A stretch of DNA of 64,000 nucleotides. Origin: Alviniconcha marisindica (lineage: Eukaryota; Mollusca; Gastropoda; Provannidae). Below the pieces are notes generated by a model. That model made no database searches, had not been told where the DNA came from, and saw only the letters and a program-made list of their open reading frames with translations. This document shows, piece after piece, positions 36,836-48,169 of this stretch (its first letter is position 1; each line of letters starts with the position of its first letter). Position numbers and translations under genes: made by a program. Location of the stretch: contig JABMCL010000883.1 of assembly GCA_018857735.1 (NCBI GenBank), positions 75,001 through 139,000 of the forward strand, read 5' to 3'.

Positions 36836-36839
36836 TGTT

Positions 36840-37262
36840 GCCGGAAACTCTGCGGGGAAGTGCGTGCGTCTCGTTCAACTGCCGCACACTCAGTGCAGCG
36901 GAGTGACGTCGCACGTCTGCTGTGCCGCCACTGATTTGGGCTATTTTCCCCTCCGTTAGATCAGTTGCCGTGCAGCTCACGCGGTCACGCCCGGCCCCAC
37001 GCCGCCAGCTCGGTGCATGTGGCAGCGGGCCGGTAGCTCTGTCTGCGTGCACATCGCCGCAACACGGCGCAGCGTGACATAACACGTGTTGGACTGGCGG
37101 GCTGACTCACGCCACCACGCTCCTCACACCATCACGGCATCATCAGCACGGCCGGCAGCCCGCCGCTGTACACACCGCCAGGAGACGGCGAGGAGCACGG
37201 AGTTTCGTTTATATTTTTTTTATTTTTTAAATTTCGTAGTATTTTTGAACACCGAGTGCAAG
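36840..37262 (+). promoter_or_regulatory. CpG-rich promoter region and 5' UTR of the TMEM53-like gene
   Basis: The 420 bp before the ATG are GC-rich with many CpG, unlike the flanks, and have few repeats until an AT-rich stretch at 37208-37240. A CpG-rich block ending at a first coding exon is typical of a broadly expressed promoter. The transcription start cannot be fixed by eye. Confidence 0.6.
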
Positions 37263-37328
37263 ATGGCGGCCTCCCTGTCTGTGCTGTGTCGGCGAGGGAG
37301 GGAGGGTGCCGTGTCCTTACTGTGCGCG
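37263..37328 (+). CDS. Exon 1 of the TMEM53-like gene: start and presequence
   Basis: The ATG sits in AAGATGG, a strong context. Twenty-two codons begin MAASLSV and include CRRGREG, ending in phase 0 before donor GTAAGT. The segment is rich in Arg, Ser, Ala and Leu with no acidic residue except one Glu. Exon 2 continues this character (FRSAARWLSSQA), which together resembles a mitochondrial targeting sequence. Joining to exon 2 is supported by phase, spacing and the CpG-rich upstream region. Confidence 0.75.
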
Positions 37329-40300
37329 GTAAGTTATGGGGAGGGGGAGGGGAGGGGGCGCAAGTCGTCAATGCCGCTGTGCCAGTTATGTCATGACTCA
37401 GACCATCCATGAATGAAGTCGCGTGCGTCTTTGGATCGGCATCCACCGAGGCTGGGAGGGTTCCTGTCGGGCCCCGGCCACCAGACGAAGAGCCACAGTA
37501 CGGGGATCTAGATCTAATCTGTTTTGCTTTTCTTTTTTAAACATGTTGATTTTTGCACTCAGACAACTGAGTTTGACTTGCATCTCGCTCTGTACGCGTA
37601 GCGTTGGCTGGTGTAGGTTAGTACGGACGCCAGCTGAGTTAGCTCTGTTACCATTGGGCCGCCGAACTGCCGACCGCGCCAAAAGGTATGGAGGAAAAAA
37701 AACGCGGCATTCGCTCACAATGGTGACTGGGGTCAGTTACTGGTACCAGTTAACTTTTAGGTGACTCGCTTCCCCAGCCTAGGCCTCTGTGGCCTGTGAG
37801 AGGGCGCAGAAAACCGACACAACACTCAGCGGTCATTGAGCGTTATTCTGGCAGATCTGAACACGAGACAGCCTGTAACTAGAACTAGAAAGGTGCAGAC
37901 TATGGACTGTGATTATGAATGTCTTGCATGATGCACGTATATATACATTAATAAAATTTACATTTACCACTTTTTTCTTCCTTTTGTTGTCAACCCTGGT
38001 AATGTGATATAACCATTTGTGGTTGACTGGGCTCAAAGCACTAATGACTAACTTAGTAAACTAACTCTTTCTTTCTTTCTTTTTCTTCATTTTTCTTGTC
38101 ACCAGGTATTAATATCAGCTGCTTTGCCAGTTCTGAATTGCATTTTTCTCTCACTTCTGCATGTTGGTTATTGGATTGTGTCACTGTAATAATTAAAATA
38201 AATAAAATAATAGATAACTTTTGTATAGCGCTATTCTCTGGTGTACACAAACTCGTTGCACTTTACAACATTCTCCAACGTTTCACAAACATAATACATA
38301 TAATTATGACAACTAACAATGTATAATATACACACACAAAAAAGTACATGTGCCATATGAGAAGCAGCAATATATATATATATATAAAGAAAAAGAATCA
38401 TATCACTACTACCTACCCTTAATTCCATCCCTCCCACTGTACATGTATAATGTACAACTTCCAAACTAGGTGACAGCTGGATGTAAAAAGTCCAAATGCA
38501 GGCATTTCACTGCACTTATAAAATAAAGTTTAAAATGTAAAAAGTCCAAATGCAGGCATTTCACTGCACTTATAAAATAAAGTTTAAAATGTAAAAAGTC
38601 CAAATGCAGGCACCTAAGCCCATTTTGCTGCACTTATAAAATAAAGTTTAAAATACATTCTGTCTTGCTGTATGTCATCTAACGTTTCTTTTTCTTTTTT
38701 TTCCCCCCTTCTTCTTGAATCAGTAGCTTAGCAAAGATTGTTTTAACTTATTTAAGACAGTTTTGATTAAACCTAAGCTACAGTCCTTGTAAAATAAAGT
38801 TTTCAGGTCTGAGTTCTCTCTTACATCCTGTTGTTATAACTGAATTGTAGTTGAATGGGCATCAGCTGATTAAGTTATGTGTCAGAATTCTCTCTCACTC
38901 CAATTGCTGTCAGTCTGCGTGCCTGTCTCTTTCTCACCCTCTCTATCTCTTTCTGTCTCTCATCATGTTCCATATAATTACCTCTGTAGTTGACCTGGCA
39001 TTAACAGAATAGAGTATTAAAAATCCCCCCCCCCCCCCCCCCCCCCCATTTTGTCTCTGCGTCTGTCCAGACTCTCTCTGCCTCTCTTTCTCTGCCCCTC
39101 TCTCTGTGTCTCTGTCTCTCATCTTGCTCTGCATAAATTATGATTGCCTTTGTAACTGACTGGGCATTAACTGATTACTTACCGGTTATTAAGAATCTCT
39201 TTCTCAACCCCCTCTCTCTGTCTCTGTTTCTGCCTCTCTTTCTCTGCACCTCTCGGAGTGTCTGTCTGCCTGCCTCTCTTTTTCAGCCCCTTTCTGTCTC
39301 TGTCTGTCTGCCTCTCCTTTTCTGCCCCTTTCTGTCTGTCTGTCTGCCTCTCTTTTTCTGCCCCTTTTTGTCTCTGTCTCTCTGCCTCTCCTTTTCTGCC
39401 CCTTTCTGTCTCTGTCTGTCTGCCTCTCTTTTCTGCCCCTTTCTGTCTCTGTCTGTCTGCCTCTCTTTTTCTGCCCCTTTCTGTCTCTGTCTGTCTGCCT
39501 CTCCTTTTCTGCCCCTTTCTGTCTGTCTGTCTGCCTCTCTTTCTCTGCCTCTGTGTGTGTGTCTGTCTGTCTCTCTTTCTCTGCCCCTCTCTCCGTCTGC
39601 CTCTTTCTCTGCCCCTCTGTGTGTGTCTGTCTCTCTTTCTCTGCCCCTCTCTCTGTCTCTGTCTGTCTGCCTCTCTTTCTCTGCCCCTCTCTCCATCTGC
39701 CTCTTTCTCTGCCCCTCTCTCTGTCTCTGTCTGTCTGCCTCTCTTTCTCTGCCCCTCTCTCCATCTGCCTCTTTCTCTGCCTCTGTCTGCCTCTCTTTCT
39801 CTGACCCTCTCTGTCTGCCTCTCTTTCTCTGCCCCTCTCTGTCTGCCTCTCTTTCTCTGCCCCTCTCTGTCTGCCTCTCTTTCTCTGCCCCTCTCTGTCT
39901 GCCCCTCTTTCTCTGACCCTCTCTGTCTGCCCCTCTCTGCCTGCCTCTCTTTCTCTGCCCCTCACTGTCTGTCTGCCTGTCTTTCTCTGCCCCTCTCTGT
40001 CTGTCTGCCTTGCTTTCTCTGCCTGTCTTTCTGTCTGTCTGCCTCTTTTTCTGCCCCTCTCTGTCTCCCTCTCTTTCTCTGCCCCTCTCTCTGTGTCTGC
40101 CTCTCTTTCTGTGCCCCTCTCTTCATCTCCCTCTCCCATCCAGCTCTGTATAATGGTCCTTATACTATAGATGACTGGGCATTAATTCAGTAATTGAGAC
40201 GGGGGGGTTGTGCAAAGGGTGGAGTGATACATCACAATGAGGTGAGATGAAGGTTGAATGATACATCACAGTGAGGTGAGATGAGGGTGGAGTGATACGT

Positions 40301-43300
40301 CACAGTGAGGTGAGGTGAGGGTGGAGTGATACTTCACAGTGAGGTGAGGGTGGAGTGAAATGTCACAGTGAGGTGATGGTGGAGTGATACGTCATAGTGA
40401 GGTGAGATGAGGGTGGAGTGATACGTCACAGTGAGGTGAGATGAGGGTGGAGTGATACGTCACAGGTGAGATGAGGGTGGAGTGATACGTCACAGTGAGG
40501 TGAGATGAGGGTGGAATGATACGTCACAGTGAGGTGAAGGTGGAGTGATACGTCACAGTGAGGTGAGGGTGGAGTTATACGTCACAGTGAGGTGAAGGTG
40601 GAGTGATACATCACAGTGAGGTGAGGGTGGAGTGATACATCACAGTGAGGTGAGATGAGGGTGGAGTAGTATGTCACAATGAGGTGAGGGTGGAGTGATA
40701 CGTCACAGTGAGGTAAGATGAGGGTGGAGTGATGTATCATAGTGAGGTGATGGTGGAGTGATACGTCACAGTGAGGTGAGGGTGGAGTGATACCTTACGG
40801 TGAGATGAGATGAGGGTGGAATGATACATCACAGTGAGGTGAGATGAGGGTGGAGTGATACGTCACAGTGAGGTGAGGGTGGAGTGATACCTTACGGTGA
40901 GATGAGATGAGGGTGGAATGATACATCACAGTGAGGTGAGATGAGGGTGGAGTGATACGTCACAGTGAGGTGAGGGTGGAGTGATACGTCACAGTGAGGT
41001 GAGGGTGGAGTGATATGTCAAAATGAGGTGAGGTGAGGGTGGAGTGCTACATCACAGTGAGGTGAGGTGAGGGTGGAGTGCTACATCACAGTGAGGTGAG
41101 GGTGGAGTGATACGTTACAGTGAGGTGAGATGAGGGTGGAATGATACATCACAGTGAGATGAGATGAGGGTGGAGTGATACGTCACAGTGAGGTGAGATG
41201 AGGGTGGAGTGATAGGTCACAGTGAGATGAGATGAGGGTGGAGTGATACGTCACAATGAGGTGAGATGAGGGTGGAGTGATACGTCACAGTGAGATGAGG
41301 GAGGAGTGATATGTCACAATGAGGTGAGGTGAGGGTGGAGTGATAACGTCACAGTGAAGTGAGGGTGGAGTGATACATCACAGGTGAGGTGAGGGTGGAG
41401 TGATACGTCACAGTGAGGTGAGGATGGAGTGATACGTAACAGTGAGGTGAGGATGGAGTGATACGTCACAGTGAGGTGAGGGTGGAGTTACACGTCACAA
41501 TGAGGTGAGGGTGGAGTGATGTACGTCGCAGTGAGGTGAGATGAGGGTGGAGTGATACATCACAATGAGGTGAGGGTGGAGTGATATGTCACAGTGAGGT
41601 GAGGGTGGAGTGATGTACGTCACAGTGAGGTGAGATGATGGTGGAGTGATACTTCACAGTGAGGTGAGGGTGGAGTGATACTTCACAGTGAGGTGAGGGT
41701 GGAATGATATACTGGTAAGTCATAGTATGGCAAGGTGAGGGTAGAGTGAAAAATCACATTAGAGCAAAGTAAAAGGGGAGCAATATATAATATTGCAGTG
41801 AAGATGGAGTGAGAAGTCATAAAGTCAGAGTGGAGTAAAAATAAATAAAATGTATGTTATTTTCAAAGCAAGGCAAAATAAATCATGAAATTACTTTGGC
41901 TGTTGGTGGTTGTGTTGATTTGGATGAACATGTTACGTTGCAGAAATACACAGGAGTCTTCAGGTCAGCAGCACGGTGGCTGTCCAGCCAAGCACCCCCC
42001 ATCATCACGCGTAATGTGGAGGGCTTTGAATTGTGTTCTGCGGGGTCCGCGGGCGGCAGCCAGCACCAGCGGCCTGTGGTGGTTTTGATTGGCTGGCTCA
42101 ATGCCAAACGGAAACACCTCCGCAAGTACCAGGAGCTGTACTGTGGGCGGGGCATGGACGTGCTGACCATGCCGGTGTCGCCTATCCACGTTGTGCGGCC
42201 TCGCACTGGTGTCACCTACACCAGGAAGCTGCTCAAGGTTCTGCAGGTAGGAATGGGAAAAGAAAATGCACCTGTGTTGTACTGGTGTTTTTCTTGCCAC
42301 ACCTGTGTTTGACTGGTGTTTCCCTTGCTCACCTGTTTTGTACTGGTGTTTCTCTTGTTGTACCTATATGGCAGTGGTGTTTCTCTTGTTGCACTGGTGT
42401 TTCTCGTTATACCTGTGTTGTACTGGTGTTTCTCTTGTTATACCTGTGTTGTACTGGTGTTTCTCTTGTTATACCTGTGCTGTACTGGTGTTTTTGTCTT
42501 GCCACACCAGAGTGTTGTGCGCATTCAGTGTCTTCACAAGGGGATGATTGTTACATCAAAGGATGTGTTCATGGTTTGACCTGTGTTTAGTGCTCTGACA
42601 CTTGAAGAACTGATTTATTTGGGATCAAGGGATGTGTTTGTGGATCTGACCTGCGTTTAGTGGTCTGACACATGAATAACTATTATTAGGGATCAAGGGG
42701 TGAGTTCGGTGATATATATATATATATATCAATTTACACATTCTGAAAGAGAGAGATACAAATTTTAACATCCAATCAACCATGATGGTTACATCAGGGC
42801 AAAATGCATTCAGTGATCAAACACATATCATGATATACTGATCCTGAGGTATTCAGTGGTCTGTCACATGTAAAGGATCAAGACCTGTTCAGTGGTGTGA
42901 CTCATGTATGTTACAGATCAAGACCCATTCAGTGGTCTGACGCATGTATGTTAAGGATCAAGACCCGTTCAGTGGTCTGACATGTTAAGGATCAAGACCC
43001 ATTCAGTGGTCTGACACATGTTAAAGATCAAGACCCATTCAGTGGTCTGACACATGGTAAGGATCAAGACACATTCAGTGGTCTGACATGTTAAAGATCA
43101 AGACCCGTTCAGTGGTCTGACACATGTTAAAGATCAAGACCTGTTCAGTGGTCTGACACATGTATGTTAAGGATCAAGACCCATTCAGTGGTCTGACACA
43201 TGTTAAGGATCAAGACTCGTTCAGTGGTCTGACAGCGACATATATTTTATGGATGAAGGGGATTTAGACACATGCAGCCAATGTTTTCAGTTCCAGGCAC

Positions 43301-44306
43301 ATAAATTGTGCTAGAAATTCCTTGAAACTTTTGACTGGTCATTATCTGTGAATTTGTCCGTCTTTAGGAGACACTGTCTGTGAATGTGTCTGTCTTCAGG
43401 AGACATTGTCTGTGAATGTGTCTGTCTTCAGGAGATGTTGTCTGTGAATATCATTTGTCTTCAGGAGACATTGTCTGGGAATGTGTCTGTCTTCATTAGA
43501 CATTGTATTGTGTCTGTCTTCAGGAGACATTGTAATTGTGTCTGTCTTCTGGAAACTTTGACTGTGATTGTGTCTGTCCTCAGGAGACATGGACTGTGAT
43601 TGTGTCTGTCCTCAGGAGACATGGACTGTGATTGTGTCTGTCTTCAGGAGACATGGCCTGTGATTGTGTCTGTCTTCAGGAGAATGAGGAGCTGTCCAGT
43701 CGACAGGTGGTGGTGCATGGCTTTTCTATCGGGGCCTTCATCTACACGCAAATGCAACTGATGCTGCAGCAACAGCAGCAACAGCAGCAGCAGCTGCAGC
43801 AGGACCTTGGCCAAACTCTCCGGGAACAGATGGTTGGTCAACGCGAGGTCAGCAACCTGACTCCGCGCCTTGCCGGCCTGGTGCTCGACAGCCCCGCCTA
43901 CATGGACCACATGTGTCACGGCATCGCCCAGTCCCTCGCCAAGAACCCTGCCGCACGCGCCCTCATCAAGAAGAGCCTGCTGCTCTATCTGGCTGCCTTC
44001 CCAAAGTCGGTCACCTTCCACTACCAGGAGTCACACCGCATGTTCCACGACAACTCCATCCCCACGCTCATCTTGTACTCCGCCACCGACCTCATCTCGT
44101 CGGCGGTGACGTCGGAGAGCTACGTGGAGGAGTGGCGGCAGAAGGGGTTTCCGGTGTTCACCCGCAAGTTTGATGACACCTCCCACGTGGGTCATTTCCG
44201 CCAGCACCCGGAGGCCTACTGGGAGGCTGTAGACGCCTTCCTTGACCAGCTGGACCTAGCCGGACCTGGTCTGGTGCAGCTGGCTACCGCCGCTCAAGTG
44301 CAATGA
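37263..44306 (+). CDS. TMEM53: TMEM53/DUF829-family alpha/beta-hydrolase, three exons
   Basis: Exons 37263-37328, 41944-42246 and 43680-44306 join in phase 0 to give 331 residues. After a presequence-like N terminus come RPVVVLIGW, an R/K-rich segment, HGFSIG with nucleophile Ser139, a nine-Gln run (153-161), LVLDSPA, LILYSATDL with Asp260, and TSHVGHF with His295 (or His292). This is the DUF829 (PF05705) layout with a complete Ser-Asp-His set. Human TMEM53 is a nuclear-envelope protein; the substrate of this branch is unknown to me. The symbol marks the family, and orthology to vertebrate TMEM53 is not shown. Intron 1 (4.6 kb) and intron 2 (1.4 kb) are almost wholly minisatellite. Confidence 0.92.
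37329..38189 (+). other. Start of intron 1 of the TMEM53-like gene
   Basis: Unique sequence after the donor GTAAGT. No exon seen. Confidence 0.5.
38190..38265 (-). mobile_element. SINE C-like 3' tail fragment
   Basis: The segment TATAGCGCTATTCTC matches the SINE C tail and lies next to an AT-rich tail. The rest of the element is absent. Confidence 0.45.
38480..38655. repeat. 54-bp tandem array, 3 copies
   Basis: ATGTAAAAAGTCCAAATGC begins at 38481, 38535 and 38589; the last copy has an extra piece. Confidence 0.93.
38725..38822 (+). mobile_element. GA-flanked element, copy 4
   Basis: TAGCTTAGCAAAGATTG to AATAAAGTTTTCAGG and TTCTCTC. It is diverged and its microsatellite is short. Confidence 0.5.
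39050..40140. repeat. CT-rich polypyrimidine minisatellite
   Basis: Mixed units of TCTGTCTGCCTCTCTTTCTC and TGCCCC. The sense strand of intron 1 is pyrimidine-rich for 1.1 kb. Confidence 0.93.
40205..41730 (+). repeat. ~26/34-bp tandem array in intron 1 of the TMEM53-like gene
   Basis: The unit is GAGGGTGGAGTGATACGTCA plus CAGTGAGGTGAGAT, about 50 copies. It ends about 210 bp before the exon 2 acceptor. Confidence 0.94.
41944..42246 (+). CDS. Exon 2 of the TMEM53-like gene: first half of the hydrolase core
   Basis: The acceptor is ACGTTGCAG and the donor CAG|GTAGGA. One hundred and one codons start KYTGVF and hold the first core strand (RPVVVLIGW) and KYQELYCGRGMDVLTM. The frame stays open upstream to 41854, but the phase-0 acceptor and the match to exon 1 favour a start at 41944. 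A 31-bp minisatellite begins within about 30 bp of the donor. Confidence 0.9.
42270..42500 (+). repeat. 31-bp tandem array after the exon 2 donor
   Basis: The unit is TACTGGTGTTTCTCTTG plus TTATACCTGTGTTG, about seven copies. Confidence 0.92.
42870..43245 (+). repeat. ~34-40-bp tandem array in intron 2
   Basis: The unit is GGATCAAGACCCATTCAGTG plus GTCTGACACATG, about ten copies. Confidence 0.92.
43365..43683 (+). repeat. ~31-bp array containing the exon 3 acceptor
   Basis: The unit is TGTCTGTCTTCAGGAGACAT with TGTGAATG or TGTGATTG, about ten copies. The last copy is the functional acceptor of exon 3. Confidence 0.92.
43680..44306 (+). CDS. Exon 3 of the TMEM53-like gene: catalytic half and stop
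   Basis: The acceptor is TCTGTCTTCAG. The exon encodes 208 residues and ends at TGA (44304-44306). It carries the nucleophile elbow GFSIG, the polyglutamine run coded by mixed CAG/CAA at 43768-43794, the acid in YSATDL and the His in SHVGHF. The acceptor and the next four exon bases (GAGA) recur through the array just upstream. Confidence 0.94.
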   Translation, partial: ENEELSSRQVVVHGFSIGAFIYTQMQLMLQQQQQQQQQLQQDLGQTLREQMVGQREVSNLTPRLAGLVLDSPAYMDHMCHGIAQSLAKNPAARALIKKSLLLYLAAFPKSVTFHYQESHRMFHDNSIPTLILYSATDLISSAVTSESYVEEWRQKGFPVFTRKFDDTSHVGHFRQHPEAYWEAVDAFLDQLDLAGPGLVQLATAAQVQ

Positions 44307-44690
44307 GTCACTGTTTTAAAAATTAGTCTCCCCCCCCCCCCTCCCCCCTTTCACCCATGAGACTGTTCAGCATTTGGGACCCGCCCCACACTGAGAGTTG
44401 ATGCTTAACATTTAGCCCCTCCCCCCCCCCCCCCCCCCCCCCCCCCCACTCCTAGAGAGTCAGTGGTCAACAGTTAGTCTCCTTCTTCCCCCCACCCCCT
44501 CTCCCCGCCCCAATTCAGTGCTTAAGATTTGTCTATCCTTCTCCCTCATGATTCAGTCAACCCCCCGTCCCCCTTGCACACAGGCACACAAATTGGTACC
44601 TACCCTTCAGTCTCCCCAGATGAGTCATTGCTTAATATTTAACTTTGTGGTCACTCAGTCAAGTGATTGCCAGCCTCCCACTCCATGAGT
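44307..44690 (+). other. Probable 3' UTR start of the TMEM53-like gene
   Basis: Sequence after the stop is pyrimidine-rich with poly-C runs at 44331-44348 and 44420-44448. No clear polyadenylation site was identified. No further coding signal was seen. Confidence 0.4.
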
Positions 44691-45130
44691 GGGCACTGTA
44701 CCCACACCCCCTGCCAAGAGTGGGCACTCTGCCATACCCCCCCTCCCCCCCCCCCCCTGCCATGAGTGGGCACTGTACCCAACCCCTTGCGATGAGTGGG
44801 CACTGTACCCACACCCCCTGCCAAGAGTGGGCACTCTACCATACCCCCTCCCCCCCCTGCCATGAGTGGGCACTGTACCCAACCCCCTGCCATGAGTGGG
44901 CACTGTACCCAACCCCCTGCCATGAGTGGGCACTGTAACCCCCCCCCCCCCCCCCCCTGCCATGAGTGGGCACTGTACCCAACCCCTTGCGATGAGTGGG
45001 CACTGTACCCAACCCCCTGCCATGAGTGGGCACTGTACCCCCCCCCCCCCCCCCCTGCCATGAGTGGGCACTGTACCCACCCCCGTCACACCACACCCCT
45101 CCCCCCCCCCCCCTGCAATGAGTGGGCACT
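44690..45130. repeat. 30-bp C-rich tandem array
   Basis: The unit is CCCCTGCCATGAGTGGGCAC plus TGTACCCAA, about 14 copies with poly-C expansions. Confidence 0.94.
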
Positions 45131-45289
45131 TACCCCCCCCCCCCCCCCCTCCCATGAGGCATTTACCATCTCCCCCCCCCCCCCCCATGATGGCATTTCC
45201 AATTCATTCCCCCCCCCCACCCCCACTTATCTCAGATGAAAATGACTGCAAGAGAATTCACAGCCCAGTGAAATCATGATAGGTTGTCC

Positions 45290-45740
45290 AAGTTTATCGA
45301 CAGGTCTCCGTTATCATGATAACTGTTTATTGACAGAGTCTCCGTTATCATGATAACCAACTGTTTATTGACAGGTCTTCGTTATCATGATAACCAACTG
45401 TTTCTTGACAGGTCTTCGTTATCATGATAACCAACTGTTTATTGACAGGTCTTCGTTATCATGATAACCAACTGTTTATTGACAGGTCTTCGTTATCATG
45501 ATAACCAACTGTTTATTGACAGGTCTTCGTTATCATGATAACCAACTGTTTATTGACAGGTCTTCGTTATCATGATAACCAACTGTTTATTGACAGGTCT
45601 TCGTGATCATGATAACCAACTGTTTATTGACAGGTCTTCGTTATCATGATAACCAACTGTTTCTTGACAGGTCTTCGTTATCATGATAACTAACTGTTTA
45701 TTGACAGGTCTCCGTTATCATGATAACTAACTGTTTATTG
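45290..45740. repeat. 37-bp tandem array with a 14-bp palindrome per unit
   Basis: Each unit holds GTTATCATGATAAC and ACTGTTTATTGACAGG; about 12 copies. Confidence 0.95.
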
Positions 45741-45749
45741 ACTTCCATG

Positions 45750-47610
45750 AAAAGATGTTAGTCTTATGTAATGATGGGTGTTGCACTGTCTTGTCAGCTG
45801 GCTAGCCACCGCTTTGGAAAAAGCTGGCGATACAGACTTTGGGAACATGGTGTTCAGTCAGACTTCACATGATGGAAGTGTGCAGTACTTACTGAACTTG
45901 GCTACCTGTTCCTGATGCCAGTTTGACTGGCTTTGCCCTTATCGGAGTCACCACAGTGTGAAATAGGTCGTTTGAAATTGGTGTTTCGCAACTTTATCTG
46001 ACCAAATTTTAACTTTTTACTTATATATGCAAACAAGACGAAGCACATAACAGTGGTCCCCTACTTGTCTTGACTTGTATTCAAGGGAGGTTGTTAACAT
46101 GTTTGCTGGAAGATCGTTCCAGCTTTTCATGATTTGTAGTCACCATTAGCACTTTGTACTTTTGGAGTCATGGGTCTAATTTCAAGGTCACAACAGTGAC
46201 AAGAAGAAAAGGGGGGCCCAAAAAAAGAAGGAAAGTTATATTTTTAGACTGAGTTCTTATATAATTTACTTAATGTGATTTGATCACATTACATTTGTGA
46301 ACTCACGGCAGCAGGATTCATTAAGGGGAGGTAATAAGTTTTGGAATTTGGCAAAACCCGTGATAACCCTTTGTTGAACACTTGTTTCAACAAGATTTGT
46401 TAAAGTCTGATCGATGGTCAACTCCTTTGAGCGTTCACCCCATGCATACCAGTTTGGATGACTGACGGAATTTCTGTATCACAGCAGCAGTGGAAAAATG
46501 AAACAGGAAATCTTATTTTGTCTAGGTTTTTGTCAGATTGTTTCCAAGCTGGGCATGGGTGTTATGTGCACAGAAAAGGCTGGATGCCAGCCTAAATGCT
46601 GCAGAATCAAAACCTCGAGCTTTTTTGTATGGTAAGCTTGTATGCTTGACGGAGTTGTGTTGGTCTTTGTTATTGTCAGTTTAGAAAAGTTAAAACTTCA
46701 GTTATCCCGTTTTGGTATGACCTAAGAACTGTGGCTTCAGACTTTGTAAGTACTGTTGCTTCATGGACAGTATGTGTATCTCATACAATTCATTTAAAGT
46801 GAATGAATGACAAAATGAATGACAAAAATTTAAATATGTATACTTATGTTGGTAGTTTTATGAAACTGTTCAAGGGATGTTTTAGGCATTGCATCAGTTC
46901 CTAATGATGTCAGTTGTGCTTTTTCTGTAGCTTACGGTACTGATCTGTAGTGAATGTGAGTTGATTGACTGTTGCTTCTCTTGTTATTTTATATGATCAT
47001 TATTCTAAAACTGATTGAAATGTTGCAAGTAGTGGTCACCCGGTGCAGCCAGAAGAAATGGTGGTGACAAGGCACTTCGTCACTGGTCGAGTCATTGCAA
47101 GGACCGCCTGATCTTGACAGGCGTGCATCACATCTTCCATGTCACTCGTGATGGCAACAAGGTGGTATCCTGCCTGTAACTTTTGTAAGTGATATTACCC
47201 ACAAGGTCAGGTCTCCTGTCCATAGCTTTTGTGAGTGGTGTCACACACTAGGTCAGGTTGTGGGTGATGTCACACAGAACAAGGTCAGGTTTCCTTTGTG
47301 GGTGATGTCACAACAAGGTCAGGTCTTCTGCCTGTTGCTGTTGCATGTGGGGCCACACTACCCACAGATAATCAGCGTCTGATGTGTACTTTCACAGATC
47401 TGGCCATGCACCGTTCAATGGAGCATGTGTGGTTGACAGGATATTGAAATCCAAATAGACAGTTCATGGTTCAAGGTCAAATTGGCTGTACATTAGATAT
47501 ATCTAGTCATTAATTTAGTAAAGTTGTCCCAGCTTTCTGTGGTCTTTCATCGCCTGCTTTTATGATAACTTCAGTCTGCACTCTCCTGCTCCTTCCCTTG
47601 CCTGGGGCAG
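45750..47610. other. Unique sequence downstream of the TMEM53-like gene
   Basis: AT-rich and mostly unique, with a degenerate GTCAGGTC/GTGATGTCACA repeat at 47160-47330. No exon recognised on either strand. Confidence 0.4.
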
Positions 47611-48026
47611 TTCCGGTCAAAGCCTACAACGCCAGAGAGTCAGTGTAGGGGACCGATGGCGGGTCATGGTTGCAGCCTGCTGTCTGATTGGACACCCACT
47701 CATTTTGGCTGCCTCTCGTAACCTGCCGACAGCATGACGTCTCCTTTTGCGCACCTCTGGTGTTGGGGCCACGGTGTGGAACAAACCCAGGATGTGGTTG
47801 AGGGTAGGAGAGAGTTGAGACAGATGCTGTGGAAGTAACACCTTTAGAACCAGACATTTCTACTGTTGATACACAAAACTGTTAACTTCAAGGTCATGCA
47901 CCTGCCTCACTGCATTACAACCGGGTTTGTTTCATGTTGTTACACCCGATTAATCCCTGTTGTTTCAACGTTTTTTGTTTTTGTTTTATTATAAAAAACA
48001 CTAAATGTTTAGATTTTAATGGATGA

Positions 48027-48080
48027 TAATAATAATAAAGAGGATTTCTAGAGTGCCCATCTACCGCACAAGGTGGGAGT
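48027..48080 (-). mobile_element. Retroposon 3' tail D, copy 2
   Basis: Reverse copy: (AAT)n, then GGATTTCTAGAGTGCCC. It is a short fragment. Confidence 0.45.
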
Positions 48081-48169
48081 ACGGGTACTTATATGTATAT
48101 ATATGGATATCATTAACGTAAGTCGAACCATCACAGTTCTTTGACAGAGTATATCACTCTACCACAGGA

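Noticed and set aside
38943..40193. Arg/Glu-rich and Ser/Leu-rich frames of up to 311 residues
   Set aside because: They are read-throughs of the CT-rich tract in intron 1 of the TMEM53-like gene.
42033..42590. 185-residue alternative frame across TMEM53-like exon 2
   Set aside because: It is a shadow frame that runs into the 31-bp array; the hydrolase motifs are in the other frame.
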